Positions 7,579 to 15,505 of a stretch of 64,000 bases of DNA are shown here, one piece after another. The notes under the pieces were generated by a model that worked only from the letters and a program-made list of their open reading frames with translations, made no database searches and had not been told where the DNA came from. Source of the stretch: Nocardioides_C sp963700955 (GTDB taxonomy: Bacteria; Actinomycetota; Actinomycetes; Propionibacteriales; Nocardioidaceae); the NCBI GenBank assembly GCA_963700955.1, contig CAVOZH010000012.1, positions 806,001-870,000 of the forward strand, given 5' to 3'. Numbering within the stretch: position 1 is the first letter of the stretch; the number at the start of each line of letters is the position of its first letter. Both the position numbers and the translations under genes were made by a program.

Positions 7579-8592
7579 GTGCCCGGAAGACGCAGGTACG
7601 ACGACTACGACCAGGAACGCTTCGAGCGCCCTCGTCGTCACACCCGTCCGCGCACGAAGGACCGTCCGAGCTACGACGACGCCACGACCGCGACCGTCGT
7701 GACCGTCGACCGGGGCCGGTTCACGTTGCTCGTCGAGGAGGACGGTGAACCTCGCACGGTCACCGCGATGAAGTCACGGCCGCTGGGCCGCAAGGGCGTG
7801 GTGGTCGGCGACGAGGTGAAGGTCGTCGGCGACACGAGCGGAGACGAGGGCAGTCTGGCCCGCATCGTCGAGGTCGAGGAACGCCGTACCGTCCTGCGCC
7901 GCACCGCCGACGACACCGACCCCGTGGAAAGGGTGATCGTGGCCAACGCCGACCAGCTCGTCGTGGTCGCGGCGCTCGCGGACCCGGAGCCTCGGCCTCG
8001 GCTGATCGACCGGGCGCTCGTCGCTGCCTACGACGCGGGCCTCGAACCCCTCCTGTGCCTCACCAAGCCCGACCTCGCCGACCCCGAGACGCTGCTGTCG
8101 ATCTACCGGCCGCTCGGGGTGCCCTACGTGGTGACCGAGCGCGGCCGTGAGCTCTCCGACATCCGGGCCCGGCTCGCGGGGCACACGAGCGTGCTGATCG
8201 GGCACAGCGGCGTCGGCAAGTCGACGCTGGTCAACGGCCTCGTGCCGGGCACGGACCGGGCGATCGGCCACGTCAACGTCGTGACCGGCCGCGGTCGGCA
8301 CACCTCCACCTCGGCGGTGATGCTTCGCCTGCCCGACGACTCCGGCTGGATCATCGACACTCCGGGCATCCGCTCCTTCGGCCTCGCGCACGTCGAGCCG
8401 CAGCACCTGATCCAGGCGTTCCCCGACCTGGCCGAGCTGACCCACGACTGCCCGCGCGGGTGCACCCACGGCGAGGGTGAGCCCGAGTGCGCGCTCGACG
8501 AGGCGGTCGCGCGCGGGGACACGGAGCAGGCCCGCGTCGAGTCGTTCCGCCGGCTGCTGGCCAGCCGAGAGGCCGCCGAGGACCAGACCTAG
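7579..8592 (+). CDS. rsgA: Ribosome small subunit biogenesis GTPase RsgA
   Basis: 337 residues from GTG 7579, directly abutting the aroA stop. Circularly permuted GTPase that helps late maturation of the 30S subunit. An N-terminal OB-fold (about 30-105) precedes the GTPase motifs in permuted order: TKPD (G4-like), a Walker A GHSGVGKST (about 208-216), then DTPGIRSF (G3). The C-terminal zinc-binding part shows DCPRGCTHGEGEPEC with conserved Cys and His residues. The first 25 residues are charged (RRRYDDYDQERFERPRR), a common actinobacterial extension. The length is normal for the family. Confidence 0.95.
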   Translation: MPGRRRYDDYDQERFERPRRHTRPRTKDRPSYDDATTATVVTVDRGRFTLLVEEDGEPRTVTAMKSRPLGRKGVVVGDEVKVVGDTSGDEGSLARIVEVEERRTVLRRTADDTDPVERVIVANADQLVVVAALADPEPRPRLIDRALVAAYDAGLEPLLCLTKPDLADPETLLSIYRPLGVPYVVTERGRELSDIRARLAGHTSVLIGHSGVGKSTLVNGLVPGTDRAIGHVNVVTGRGRHTSTSAVMLRLPDDSGWIIDTPGIRSFGLAHVEPQHLIQAFPDLAELTHDCPRGCTHGEGEPECALDEAVARGDTEQARVESFRRLLASREAAEDQT

Positions 8593-8598
8593 GTCCGG

Positions 8599-8612
8599 GG
8601 GACGAACGGCCC
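8599..8612 (+). promoter_or_regulatory. DosR/DevR-like box upstream of the rhodanese gene
   Basis: GGGACGAACGGCCC, with half-sites GGGAC and GGCCC four bases apart, the layout of the mycobacterial DosR box GGGACTWWAGTCCC. It lies 67 bases before the sulfurtransferase start. One of nine similar intergenic sites in the window. Just downstream a seven-base inverted repeat, TGACCGG (8614-8620) and CCGGTCA (8629-8635), could be a second operator. Confidence 0.5.
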
Positions 8613-8679
8613 TTGACCGGAATGACAGCCGGTCAGACCGTGAGGTGTCAGACGGCGCCGCTTGAGGGGGTGGTCCGCT

Positions 8680-9525
8680 ATGGACCCGCTGGTTTCCGTG
8701 ACCTGGCTCGCCGAGCATCTCGGGGACCCGCGGCTACGGATCCTCGACGCGACGGTGCAGGTGCGCCGGAGGTTCTTCGTACCGACCGTGCGCACAGGCA
8801 AGCGCGAGTGGCGTCGAGAGCACATCCCGGGCAGTGCCTTCGCGGACCTCTTCACGCTGTCCGCCCCGGACCGGCCGAGACGGTCCATGACCGCGCCGTC
8901 CGCGGAGTGGTTCGCCGCCAGGATCGGCGAGCTCGGGGTCTCCGACGACAACTACGTCGTCGTCTACGACCGGCGGGAGAACATGTGGGCAGCCCGGCTG
9001 TGGTGGTTGCTGCGCTCGTTCGGCTTCGACAACGCCGCCGTCCTCGACGGGGGCTGGACCGCATGGCGTCAGGCGGGTGAGCCGGTGTGCTCCACGCCCT
9101 GCGGCTACCCGCCGGCAACCTTCCACGTGGCCAGGCGGCCCGGCATGTTCGCCGGCCAGGACGAAGTCCTCGCCGCAATCGCCGACCCACGGGTCTGCCT
9201 GGTCAACGCACTTGGTCGACGCCAGCACCGGGGTGAGGTGAACGAGTACGGCCGCCGTGGACACATTCCGGGCTCACGCAATGTGACGGCATGGGAGATC
9301 CTCGATCGCGAGACCCAGTGCTACCGCCCTCTGCCCGAGCTCCGGCGCAAGGTCGGACCGGTACTCGAGTCCGAACGGGTCATCACCTACTGCGGAGGCG
9401 GCGCGGCAGCGTCCAGCCTGGCGAATGTCCTCGTGCGGCTCGGCCATCGCGATGTCGCCGTCTACGACGGAGGGTTGCTGGAGTGGTGCGCTGACCGAAG
9501 CCTTCCCCTCGAGACCGGCGGGTGA
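8680..9525 (+). CDS. Tandem-rhodanese sulfurtransferase
   Basis: 281 residues from ATG 8680 (GAGGGGG lies upstream; a TTG at 8662 is in frame but less likely). Two rhodanese domains. The N-terminal one (about 5-135) has Asp97 in YDRREN where the active Cys would be, so it is catalytically silent as usual in this family. The C-terminal one has the active loop TYCGGGAAAS with Cys238. It should move sulfur from thiosulfate or 3-mercaptopyruvate to an acceptor such as cyanide or a thiol; the loop CGGGAAAS does not let me choose between these substrates. A DosR-like box and an inverted repeat precede it, so redox control is plausible. Confidence 0.88.
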   Translation: MDPLVSVTWLAEHLGDPRLRILDATVQVRRRFFVPTVRTGKREWRREHIPGSAFADLFTLSAPDRPRRSMTAPSAEWFAARIGELGVSDDNYVVVYDRRENMWAARLWWLLRSFGFDNAAVLDGGWTAWRQAGEPVCSTPCGYPPATFHVARRPGMFAGQDEVLAAIADPRVCLVNALGRRQHRGEVNEYGRRGHIPGSRNVTAWEILDRETQCYRPLPELRRKVGPVLESERVITYCGGGAAASSLANVLVRLGHRDVAVYDGGLLEWCADRSLPLETGG

Positions 9526-9550
9526 ACCGCTTGCGGGGCGAGCCCCGTGG

Positions 9551-10027
9551 TCAGGCCCCGGCCCAGACCGCCCGGGCTCCGGAGTCGCCGACGAGCACCA
9601 CCATGACGAGCACGGCGAGCGCACCGAGCACGAGCAGGGCAGGCATCGACTTCTCCAGGGCCGGGACCCTGGACTCCCAGGCGCCCCGTCCGCTGGCAAG
9701 CGCCGTGGTCCCCGAGACCGCCCATGCGCCCAGGACGGCCAGCACCGCGAAGCCGACGAGGATCCAGGCGAGTGCGTCGCCGCGCTCGGCATGCTCGTGG
9801 ACTGCCTGTGCGACGCCCGGCTTGGTCTCTTCCAGCGACTCACCCGAGGAGGTAGCGAGGAATCCGAGCGCCACCACAGCGACCGACAGTGCGGCCGAGG
9901 GCCAACGGGTCAGCCACCGCCACCGCGGCATCACCGCGAACACGATCGCCAGTACCGCGCTCAGGGGGATGAACACCACGGCGGCGTGAACCACGAGGGG
10001 GTGCAGGGGTAGTCCGGCGATCGTCAT
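9551..10027 (-). CDS. DUF2231 family membrane protein
   Basis: 158 residues. It begins MTIAGLPLHPLVVHAAVVFIPLSAVL, the typical entry of DUF2231 proteins with the paired His residues in HPLVVH. Four membrane segments are visible, with an acidic/His loop (SSGESLEETKPGVAQAVHEHAERGD) between the second and third. Function is unknown; family members are often near cytochrome or redox genes. The minus-strand TAGCCT at 10036-10041 lies eight bases before the ATG, which suggests a leaderless transcript. Confidence 0.85.
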   Translation of the reverse strand: MTIAGLPLHPLVVHAAVVFIPLSAVLAIVFAVMPRWRWLTRWPSAALSVAVVALGFLATSSGESLEETKPGVAQAVHEHAERGDALAWILVGFAVLAVLGAWAVSGTTALASGRGAWESRVPALEKSMPALLVLGALAVLVMVVLVGDSGARAVWAGA

Positions 10028-10230
10028 GAACCGTGAGGCTAGTCGGAGGCGTACTCGCCAGGCGACATTCCGGGCGTCTTCTTGGACTGCCCACGGACAA
10101 CTCTCGGCTTTCTCTCATGCTGTGTTCGATCGGAGAAGGTATGCACCCAAGGCGCCGATCGTCCCTTGTGGGCGGTATGTACCGGCGCGCGGCAACCCGT
10201 CCCGTCCCTCGACTCGACTCAGCCTGGGCA

Positions 10231-10236
10231 TAGCCT
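10231..10236 (+). promoter_or_regulatory. -10 element (TAGCCT) of a leaderless promoter for hisN
   Basis: TAGCCT ends six bases before the ATG at 10243, and no Shine-Dalgarno is present. Transcription would begin at or next to the start codon. This decides for ATG 10243 over the in-frame GTG at 10237. Confidence 0.55.
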
Positions 10237-10242
10237 GTGGCC

Positions 10243-11151
10243 ATGCCCTCCGAGTTCACCGACGACCTGCGACTCGCGCACGTACTCGCCGACGACGCCG
10301 ACTCCCTGACCATGAGTCGCTTCAAGGCCCTCGACCTGCACGTGGTCAACAAGCCCGATCTCACCCCGGTCACCGACGCCGACAAGTCGGTCGAGGAGGG
10401 CATCCGCCGCACGCTCTCCCGGGCCAGGTCGCGCGACGCCGTGGTCGGCGAGGAGCAGGGAACCATAGGGCACAGCCAGCGCCAGTGGGTGATCGACCCG
10501 ATCGACGGCACCAAGAACTTCGTGCGCGGGGTTCCGGTCTGGGCGACCCTGATCGCGTTGATGGTCGACGACGAGGTGGTCGTCGGCTGCGTGTCCGCAC
10601 CGCAGCTCAACCGTCGATGGTGGGCGCACAAGGGCGGTGGCGCGTGGACCGGGCGGTCGCTGTTCAAGGCCACGGAGTGCCACGTCTCGGACGTCTCCGA
10701 CCTCGCCGACGCCTCGCTGTCCTACTCCTCCCTGTCCGGATGGGACGCTCGCGACCGTCTCGACGACTTCCTGGCTCTCTCCCGGCGGTGCTGGCGCACC
10801 CGCGCCTACGGCGACTTCTGGTCCTACATGCTGGTCGCCGAGGGCGCGGTCGACCTCGCCGCCGAGCCGGAGCTCGAGCTCTACGACATGGCCGCCCTCG
10901 ACGTGATCGTGCGCGAGGCAGGAGGCACCTTCACCTCGCTCGACGGCAAGCCCGGTCCGTTCGGCGGCAACGCGCTGGCCACGAACGGCAGCCTGCACGA
11001 GCAGGCACTCGCCTTCCTCGGGTCGGTCTACGACGAGGACGACCCCGACCTCGCACGCCGGGGACCGGGATCGGTGCACGACCTCAGCGCGCGTCGGCGC
11101 CCTCCAACGGCAACCGGCCGGGTAGAGGATCCCGGCGCCGACCGCGACTGA
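10243..11151 (+). CDS. hisN: Histidinol-phosphatase, inositol-monophosphatase type
   Basis: 302 residues. Metal-dependent phosphatase of the IMPase fold; by the actinobacterial precedent it removes phosphate from L-histidinol phosphate in histidine synthesis. The metal site is complete: GEEQG, DPIDGTKNF with a preceding VI strand, and YDMAALDVIVREAGG near the end. PVTDADKSVEEGIR is the usual first metal-site helix. Other IMPase substrates cannot be excluded from sequence. The final 30 residues are charged, low-complexity, and lie over the end of the convergent gene at 11084 by 68 bases, so one of the two tails may be longer than needed. Confidence 0.85.
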   Translation: MPSEFTDDLRLAHVLADDADSLTMSRFKALDLHVVNKPDLTPVTDADKSVEEGIRRTLSRARSRDAVVGEEQGTIGHSQRQWVIDPIDGTKNFVRGVPVWATLIALMVDDEVVVGCVSAPQLNRRWWAHKGGGAWTGRSLFKATECHVSDVSDLADASLSYSSLSGWDARDRLDDFLALSRRCWRTRAYGDFWSYMLVAEGAVDLAAEPELELYDMAALDVIVREAGGTFTSLDGKPGPFGGNALATNGSLHEQALAFLGSVYDEDDPDLARRGPGSVHDLSARRRPPTATGRVEDPGADRD

Positions 11152-11878
11152 CGACGCCGAGCAGGTACGGCGCGAGCAGCAGCCCCGCCAGGTCGAACCA
11201 GCCGTAACCTCCGGCGGCGCCCGAGGGCGGGTTGCCGATCGAGACGCCCAGGATCGGGTCCGCAGGTTGCCAGACCCACGTGCGCAGCCCGGTGCCCACG
11301 AGCTCCAGGTAGCTCACGACGACGAACGCCCCGACGTACACCGGCTGCGAGGGGCCCCACAACAGGAACCCGACGAGGCAGGCGAACCAGAACGCACCGA
11401 GCCCGTCCGGCCGGCCCGCCGCGAACGCGCCGTACATCGCCCAGGCCCCGCCGACCAGGAGGACCGCCACCACTCCCGCGCGCAGGTGGCGTTGGACCAG
11501 GCGTGCGTGCCCCAGCGCGTACGCCGACAGGTAGACCAGGCCATGGCCCGGGGGCACGTACATCGGCACGTTCTCGAACCGGTAGACGTAGACCCCGAGC
11601 GTCGGGCTGAAGATGTACTCCACGACGGTCGCGAAGGCCACCACGACCAGGGTCTGGGCGCGAACCATGGGCGTCATGCGCCTGAGTGCCACGACCAGGA
11701 CGCCCCAGGTGAGAACTCCGAGACCGCGCTGAAGCCAGAGGCTGCCGTCGCCGGAGGCTCGGTCGAACCAGAGCACGACGGTCAGCCAGCCCATCATCGA
11801 GACAGCGGCCAACGTCCCCGAGCCGGCAGGCCGCCGGCGCGTCTGGGTCGCTCCCATCGTCGTACTCACCCGGCCCAT
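11084..11878 (-). CDS. Polytopic membrane protein of unknown function
   Basis: 264 residues with about seven hydrophobic segments, beginning after a short basic N-terminus (TRRRPAGSG). The segment VVEYIFSPTLGVYVYRFENVPMYVPPGHGLVYLSAYALG is distinctive and contains Glu, Tyr, Pro and His residues that could be functional. I recognise it only as a conserved actinobacterial integral membrane protein with no assigned role. ATG 11878 is used; ATG 11857 (MGATQ) is an alternative. It converges with hisN and overlaps its end by 68 bases. Confidence 0.7.
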   Translation of the reverse strand: MGRVSTTMGATQTRRRPAGSGTLAAVSMMGWLTVVLWFDRASGDGSLWLQRGLGVLTWGVLVVALRRMTPMVRAQTLVVVAFATVVEYIFSPTLGVYVYRFENVPMYVPPGHGLVYLSAYALGHARLVQRHLRAGVVAVLLVGGAWAMYGAFAAGRPDGLGAFWFACLVGFLLWGPSQPVYVGAFVVVSYLELVGTGLRTWVWQPADPILGVSIGNPPSGAAGGYGWFDLAGLLLAPYLLGVVSRGRRRDPLPGRLPLEGADAR

Positions 11879-11927
11879 CCAACCAGCCGGTCACGACATC
11901 TGACGGGACGTCCCCCGAAAGACCTAT

Positions 11928-11941
11928 CGGACACAGGTCCC
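11928..11941 (+). promoter_or_regulatory. DosR-like box upstream of the CBS gene
   Basis: Half-sites GGAC (11929-11932) and GTCC (11937-11940) are a perfect inverted pair around ACAG, the four-base spacing of the DosR box. It lies seven bases before a TAGCCT -10 (11949-11954), so it would cover the -35 region of the promoter of the CBS gene at 12009. It also sits inside the larger pair GACCT (11921-11925) and AGGTC (11935-11939). Confidence 0.45.
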
Positions 11942-12008
11942 CGGCCACTAGCCTGCAGGGGCGGGCCACTGCCTGCAGGTGCACGAGACGCCGAACACGG
12001 AGGTACCG

Positions 12009-12446
12009 ATGCGGATCAACCAAGTACTCGCAGCAAAGGCGATCCAGGAGGTCGTCACCGTCAGTCCCGACGCCAGCGTCCGTGAGATGCTCGGGATCCT
12101 GGCCACGCACAACGTGGGTGCGCTCGTGGTCAGCAACGACGGCAAGAGGCTGGCCGGCATCGTCTCCGAACGCGACGTGGTGCGGCGGCTGACCGAGGTG
12201 GAGAACCTGCTCGACGCCCCGGTCTCCTCGATCATGACCACCGACGTGCACACCTGCAACGGCGAGCACCCGGTCAACGACCTGATGCACGTCATGACCG
12301 AGCGCCGGATCCGCCACGTCCCCGTCATCAAGGACGACGAGCTGGTCGGGATCATCAGCATCGGCGACGTGGTGAAGACCAGGATGCAGGAGCTGGAGTT
12401 CGAGCGCGACCAACTAGACTCCTACGTTCACACTTCCCAGTCCTGA
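12009..12446 (+). CDS. CBS-domain protein (hypoxic-response-protein-1-like)
   Basis: 145 residues; the start at 12009 follows GGAGG at the right distance. Two CBS motifs make up the whole protein: about 8-62 (EVVTVSPDASVREMLGILATHNVGALVV, then GIVSERDVVRRL) and about 75-128 (IMTTDVHTCNGEHPVNDLMHVMTERRIRHVPVI, then GIISIGDVVKTRM). Such stand-alone pairs bind adenosine nucleotides; Mycobacterium tuberculosis Hrp1 (Rv2626c), under DosR, has the same plan. A DosR-like box and TAGCCT -10 lie upstream. It is followed after 12 bases by an FKBP gene and probably co-transcribed. Confidence 0.9.
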   Translation: MRINQVLAAKAIQEVVTVSPDASVREMLGILATHNVGALVVSNDGKRLAGIVSERDVVRRLTEVENLLDAPVSSIMTTDVHTCNGEHPVNDLMHVMTERRIRHVPVIKDDELVGIISIGDVVKTRMQELEFERDQLDSYVHTSQS

Positions 12447-12458
12447 GGAGGCTCCCTC

Positions 12459-12842
12459 GTGAGCTCGCACCAGCCCGAGAAGCCCGAGATCGACTTTCCA
12501 GACACTCCCCCGCCCGCTGACCTCGAGGTCACCGACGTCACCACCGGCGACGGCGCCGAGGCCACGTCTGGCAGCACCGTGGTCGTGCACTACGTAGGCG
12601 TCGCCCACTCCACCGGCGAGGAGTTCGACGCGTCGTACAACCGCGGCGAGCCGCTCTCGTTCCGCCTCGGCGTCGGCCAGGTCATCGCCGGCTGGGACCA
12701 GGGAGTCAGCGGGATGAAGGTCGGCGGCCGCCGCAAGCTGGTCATCCCGCCGCAGCTCGGGTACGGCGACCGGGGCGCGGGCGGCGTGATCAAGCCCGGC
12801 GAGACCCTGATCTTCGTCGTCGACCTGCTCGACGTCCGCTGA
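12459..12842 (+). CDS. FKBP-type peptidyl-prolyl isomerase
   Basis: 127 residues from GTG 12459, with GAGGAGG nearby. Speeds proline isomerisation in protein folding; cytoplasmic, since no signal peptide is present. The single FKBP domain fills residues about 35-127: VVVHYVGVAHSTGEEFDASYNRGEPLSFRLGVGQVIAGWDQGVSGMKVGGRRKL, then VIPPQLGYGDRG and TLIFVVDLLDV. All core pocket residues (Tyr, Asp in EFDASY, Trp in GWDQG, Tyr in GYGDRG, Phe) are visible. The N-terminal 34 residues are acidic and proline-rich. It lies 12 bases after the CBS gene. Confidence 0.95.
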   Translation: MSSHQPEKPEIDFPDTPPPADLEVTDVTTGDGAEATSGSTVVVHYVGVAHSTGEEFDASYNRGEPLSFRLGVGQVIAGWDQGVSGMKVGGRRKLVIPPQLGYGDRGAGGVIKPGETLIFVVDLLDVR

Positions 12843-12855
12843 CGCTGGCGCCTGC

Positions 12856-13083
12856 TCAGCGGGAGACGACTCGCACGGCCGCGTCGCCAAGGGTCACCAC
12901 GTCACCCTTGGCGAGCTGCCGCCCGCGGCGGGTCTCGACCTCGCCGTTCACGCTGACCAGCCCCTGCATCAGCAGCGGCTTGGCGTCGGCGCCGTTGTCG
13001 ATCAGGTCGGCGAGCTTGAGGAACTGACCGAGCCGGATCGACTCGTCACGGATCTGCACGTCGCGGGGTCGGGGCACGGTCAC
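12856..13083 (-). CDS. Small S4-domain RNA-binding protein (RlbA/YbcJ-like)
   Basis: 75 residues from GTG 13081-13083, preceded by GAGGAAG. It is essentially one S4 fold: IRLGQFLKLADLIDNGADAKPLLMQGLVSVNGEVETRRGRQLAKGDVV, the classic two helices and turn that bind structured RNA, seen in stand-alone form in small bacterial proteins. The precise RNA target is unknown. It follows the DUF445 gene after eight bases on the same strand, so the two are likely one transcript. A long open frame that reads through its start to 13680 is a shadow of the DUF445 gene. Confidence 0.85.
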   Translation of the reverse strand: MTVPRPRDVQIRDESIRLGQFLKLADLIDNGADAKPLLMQGLVSVNGEVETRRGRQLAKGDVVTLGDAAVRVVSR

Positions 13084-13091
13084 ATTCTTCC

Positions 13092-14360
13092 TCAGTGGAC
13101 GATGACGGTCACGGCGTGGATCAGCACACCGACCAGGCCGCCGACGATGGTCCCGTTGATGCGGATGAACTGCAGGTCGCGGCCGACGTACAGCTCGATG
13201 CGGCGCGCGGCCTCCTTTCCGTCCCAGCGGTCGATGGTGTGCGTGATGACCGCGGTGAGCTCGTCGCCGTAGCGGCCGACCACGAACACCGCGAGGTCCG
13301 CGGCGTGGCCGTCGAGCCGCTCCCGGAGCTGCTCCTCGGTGACCAGCCGGGCGCCGAACCGGGTGAGCTCGAGCACGCCGCGATGACGCAGCGCGCCGTC
13401 GTCGTCCTCGAGCGCCTTGAGCAGCGCCACACGGAGGGCGTTCCACAGCGACGTCGCGGTGACCACGACCTGCGGGTGGTCGAGGACCCTCTCCTTGAGC
13501 CGCTCGGCGCGCTCCTGCGTCGCCTCGTCGTGCAGCAGGTCGTGCGCGAGCTGCGCGAGCAGGCTGTCCAGGGCCGTGCGCGCGTGGTGGTAGGGGTCCT
13601 TGCGGATGTCCTCCACCCAGGCGACGAGCTCGACGTGGAGGCGGTGGGTCACCCGCTCGTTGACTGCCTGGGGCGACCACCAGGGCGCCCGCTCACCGAC
13701 GATCTCGGCGAAGGTCTCCTCGTTCTCGACCAGCCAGCGGTGCGCCTCCTCGAGCGCGAGGTCGACGAGGCCGTGGTGGGCACCGTCGCTGACCACCTCC
13801 GACAGCAGGCTGCCGGCGATCGGGCTGATCGGCTCCTCCTTGAACCGCGGCAGCAGCACGTCCGAGACGAGCGCGGTTATGTCCTCGTCGCGGACCCGCC
13901 GCAAACCGACCTGCAGGATGCTGGCGACCTCGTCGACGACCCGCTTGCTGTTCTCGGGCTCCACCAGCCAGTGCCCGACCCGCTCGCTGATCCTCGCCAG
14001 GGCGATCCGGTCGCGGATCACCGTCTCCTGGAGGAAGTTGGCGCCGACGAACTCCTGAAGGCTGCGGCCGAGCTCGTCCTTGCGGTTGGGCACCAGTGCG
14101 GTGTGGGGAACCGGCAGGCCAAGCGGGTGCTTGAACAGCGCCGTCACCGCGAACCAGTCCGCCATGGCTCCGACCATCGACGCCTCGGCACCGGAGTTCA
14201 CGAAACCGAGGAAGCCGTCCTGGCCCAGGGTGAGGAGGTAGACCGCCGCCGCGAACAGCAGCAGCGACACGGCGATCGTGCGCATCCGCCGTAGGCCGAT
14301 CCGGCGGTTCTCGTCGCCTGCCGGGTCGGTCCCGAGGTCGAACGTGGTGGTGGTCGTCAC
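13092..14360 (-). CDS. DUF445 family membrane protein (YjiN-like)
   Basis: 422 residues from GTG 14358-14360. One membrane helix near the N-terminus (MRTIAVSLLLFAAAVYLLTLG) and a predicted one at the extreme C-terminus (IVGGLVGVLIHAVTVIV) bracket a long helical body. The family signature GAEASMVGAMADWFAVTALFKHPLGLPVPHTALVPNRKDELGRSL is intact (about 56-100), including the WFAVTALF core and the PH pair. Function is unknown; the topology suggests a membrane-bound protein with a long soluble helical domain. No strong Shine-Dalgarno; the start fits the TAGTAC upstream. Confidence 0.88.
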   Translation of the reverse strand: MTTTTTFDLGTDPAGDENRRIGLRRMRTIAVSLLLFAAAVYLLTLGQDGFLGFVNSGAEASMVGAMADWFAVTALFKHPLGLPVPHTALVPNRKDELGRSLQEFVGANFLQETVIRDRIALARISERVGHWLVEPENSKRVVDEVASILQVGLRRVRDEDITALVSDVLLPRFKEEPISPIAGSLLSEVVSDGAHHGLVDLALEEAHRWLVENEETFAEIVGERAPWWSPQAVNERVTHRLHVELVAWVEDIRKDPYHHARTALDSLLAQLAHDLLHDEATQERAERLKERVLDHPQVVVTATSLWNALRVALLKALEDDDGALRHRGVLELTRFGARLVTEEQLRERLDGHAADLAVFVVGRYGDELTAVITHTIDRWDGKEAARRIELYVGRDLQFIRINGTIVGGLVGVLIHAVTVIVH

Positions 14361-14373
14361 GCGCCCGAACGTA

Positions 14374-15504
14374 CTACGCGTCGCGGCGCTTCGACGGAGG
14401 GGCGGTGACGGCGTGGTCCCCCACGAGCAGCGTCGGCGTGATGCCGGGTACGACGGTCACCGCGACCGCCGTACCCACGGGGTGCCGGACGGCGTGGGGC
14501 TGCCAGGAGCGGAGCGTCAGGCCCGAGGCGAGCCGCACGGTGTGGAGCACGAACGCGCCGTGGTACTCCACCGCGACGACCTGCGCAGCCGAGGTCGGGT
14601 CGAGAGTCAGCGCCACCTCGTGAGGGCGGAGCACCACCTCGACGTCCACGTCGCAGTCGGCCCACCCGGGGACGGTGGAGACCACGCCGATCTCGCAGGT
14701 GAGCAGCGCATCGCGCACATGGGCCGGCAGGAAGTCCGCGTCGCCCATGAACGAGGCGACGAAGCGTGTTGCGGGCTGCTCGAAGACCCGCTCCGGTGTG
14801 TCCACCTGCTCGACGCGGCCACCACGCATCACGACGACCCGGTCCCCCACGGACAGGGCCTCGGTCTGGTCGTGGGTGACGAGCATGCCCGTCGTACCGG
14901 TCTCGCGCAGCACCGTCACCGTGTCTGCCCGCACCTGGGCCCGCAGGCTCTCGTCGAGGCTCGAGAACGGCTCGTCGAGGAGCACCACGGCCGGGCGCGG
15001 GGCGAGGGCACGGGCCAGCGCGACCCGCTGCTGCTCACCCCCGGAGAGCTCGTGGGGGTAGCGACCCGCGAGGTGACCGAGCCGGACCAGCTCGAGCACC
15101 TCTCCCACGCGGGCCCGACGCTCGGCGCGCGGCAGCTTGTCGAGCCCGAAGGCGACGTTCTGCGCGACGGTCAGGTGCGGGAAGAGCGAGTGGTCCTGGA
15201 AGACCAGACCGACGCGTCGCCGCTCCGGCTGCTCGAAGTGGCGCCGGTCGGCAACCACCTCGCCGGCGATCCGGATCGTGCCCTCGTCAGGCCGCTCGAG
15301 GCCGGCGACGAGGCGCAGCGTCGTCGACTTGCCGCAGCCCGACGGGCCGACCAGGGTCACCAGCTCCCCCGGCGCCGCGCCGAGGCTCACGCAGTCGGCG
15401 GCGGCCGTCGCGCCGTAGCGCTTCGTGACTCCTTCGAGCACCACAGCCGGGGTCGCCTCGGTGTGGCCGGGGCTGTGGGACGTGCTCACCAGGTCGACCT
15501 CCAT
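14374..15504 (-). CDS. Iron(III) ABC transporter ATP-binding protein (FbpC/FutC-like)
   Basis: 376 residues. Energises uptake by the permease encoded just upstream. All ATPase motifs are intact: Walker A GPSGCGKST (53-61), Q-loop VFQDHSLFPH, signature LSGGEQQRVALARAL, Walker B VVLLDEPFSSLDE and the switch His in VTHDQ. The C-terminal 110 residues form the TOBE-type regulatory domain seen in iron and other CUT-type importers. It is the last gene of a three-gene operon (binding protein, permease, ATPase) with one base between it and the permease. An IdeR-like box at the head of the operon supports iron as substrate. Confidence 0.9.
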   Translation of the reverse strand: MEVDLVSTSHSPGHTEATPAVVLEGVTKRYGATAAADCVSLGAAPGELVTLVGPSGCGKSTTLRLVAGLERPDEGTIRIAGEVVADRRHFEQPERRRVGLVFQDHSLFPHLTVAQNVAFGLDKLPRAERRARVGEVLELVRLGHLAGRYPHELSGGEQQRVALARALAPRPAVVLLDEPFSSLDESLRAQVRADTVTVLRETGTTGMLVTHDQTEALSVGDRVVVMRGGRVEQVDTPERVFEQPATRFVASFMGDADFLPAHVRDALLTCEIGVVSTVPGWADCDVDVEVVLRPHEVALTLDPTSAAQVVAVEYHGAFVLHTVRLASGLTLRSWQPHAVRHPVGTAVAVTVVPGITPTLLVGDHAVTAPPSKRRDA

Positions 15505-15505
15505 G

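Noticed and set aside
4333..7641. Very long open frame on the minus strand (over 1000 codons)
   Set aside because: Antisense shadow of aspS, DoxX and aroA caused by high G+C third positions; its protein is Arg/Gly/His rich with no recognisable domain.
10130..10200. GCGCCGATCGTCCC before hisN as a DosR-like site
   Set aside because: Only the GTCCC half matches well; below the other sites.
1614..11937. 13-mer TATCGGACACAGG at 1614-1626 (before the sigma gene) and 11925-11937 (before the CBS gene)
   Set aside because: A 13-base match between two places in 64 kb is expected by chance. At the CBS gene the GGAC/GTCC pair is noted on its own, but the first copy lacks the second half.
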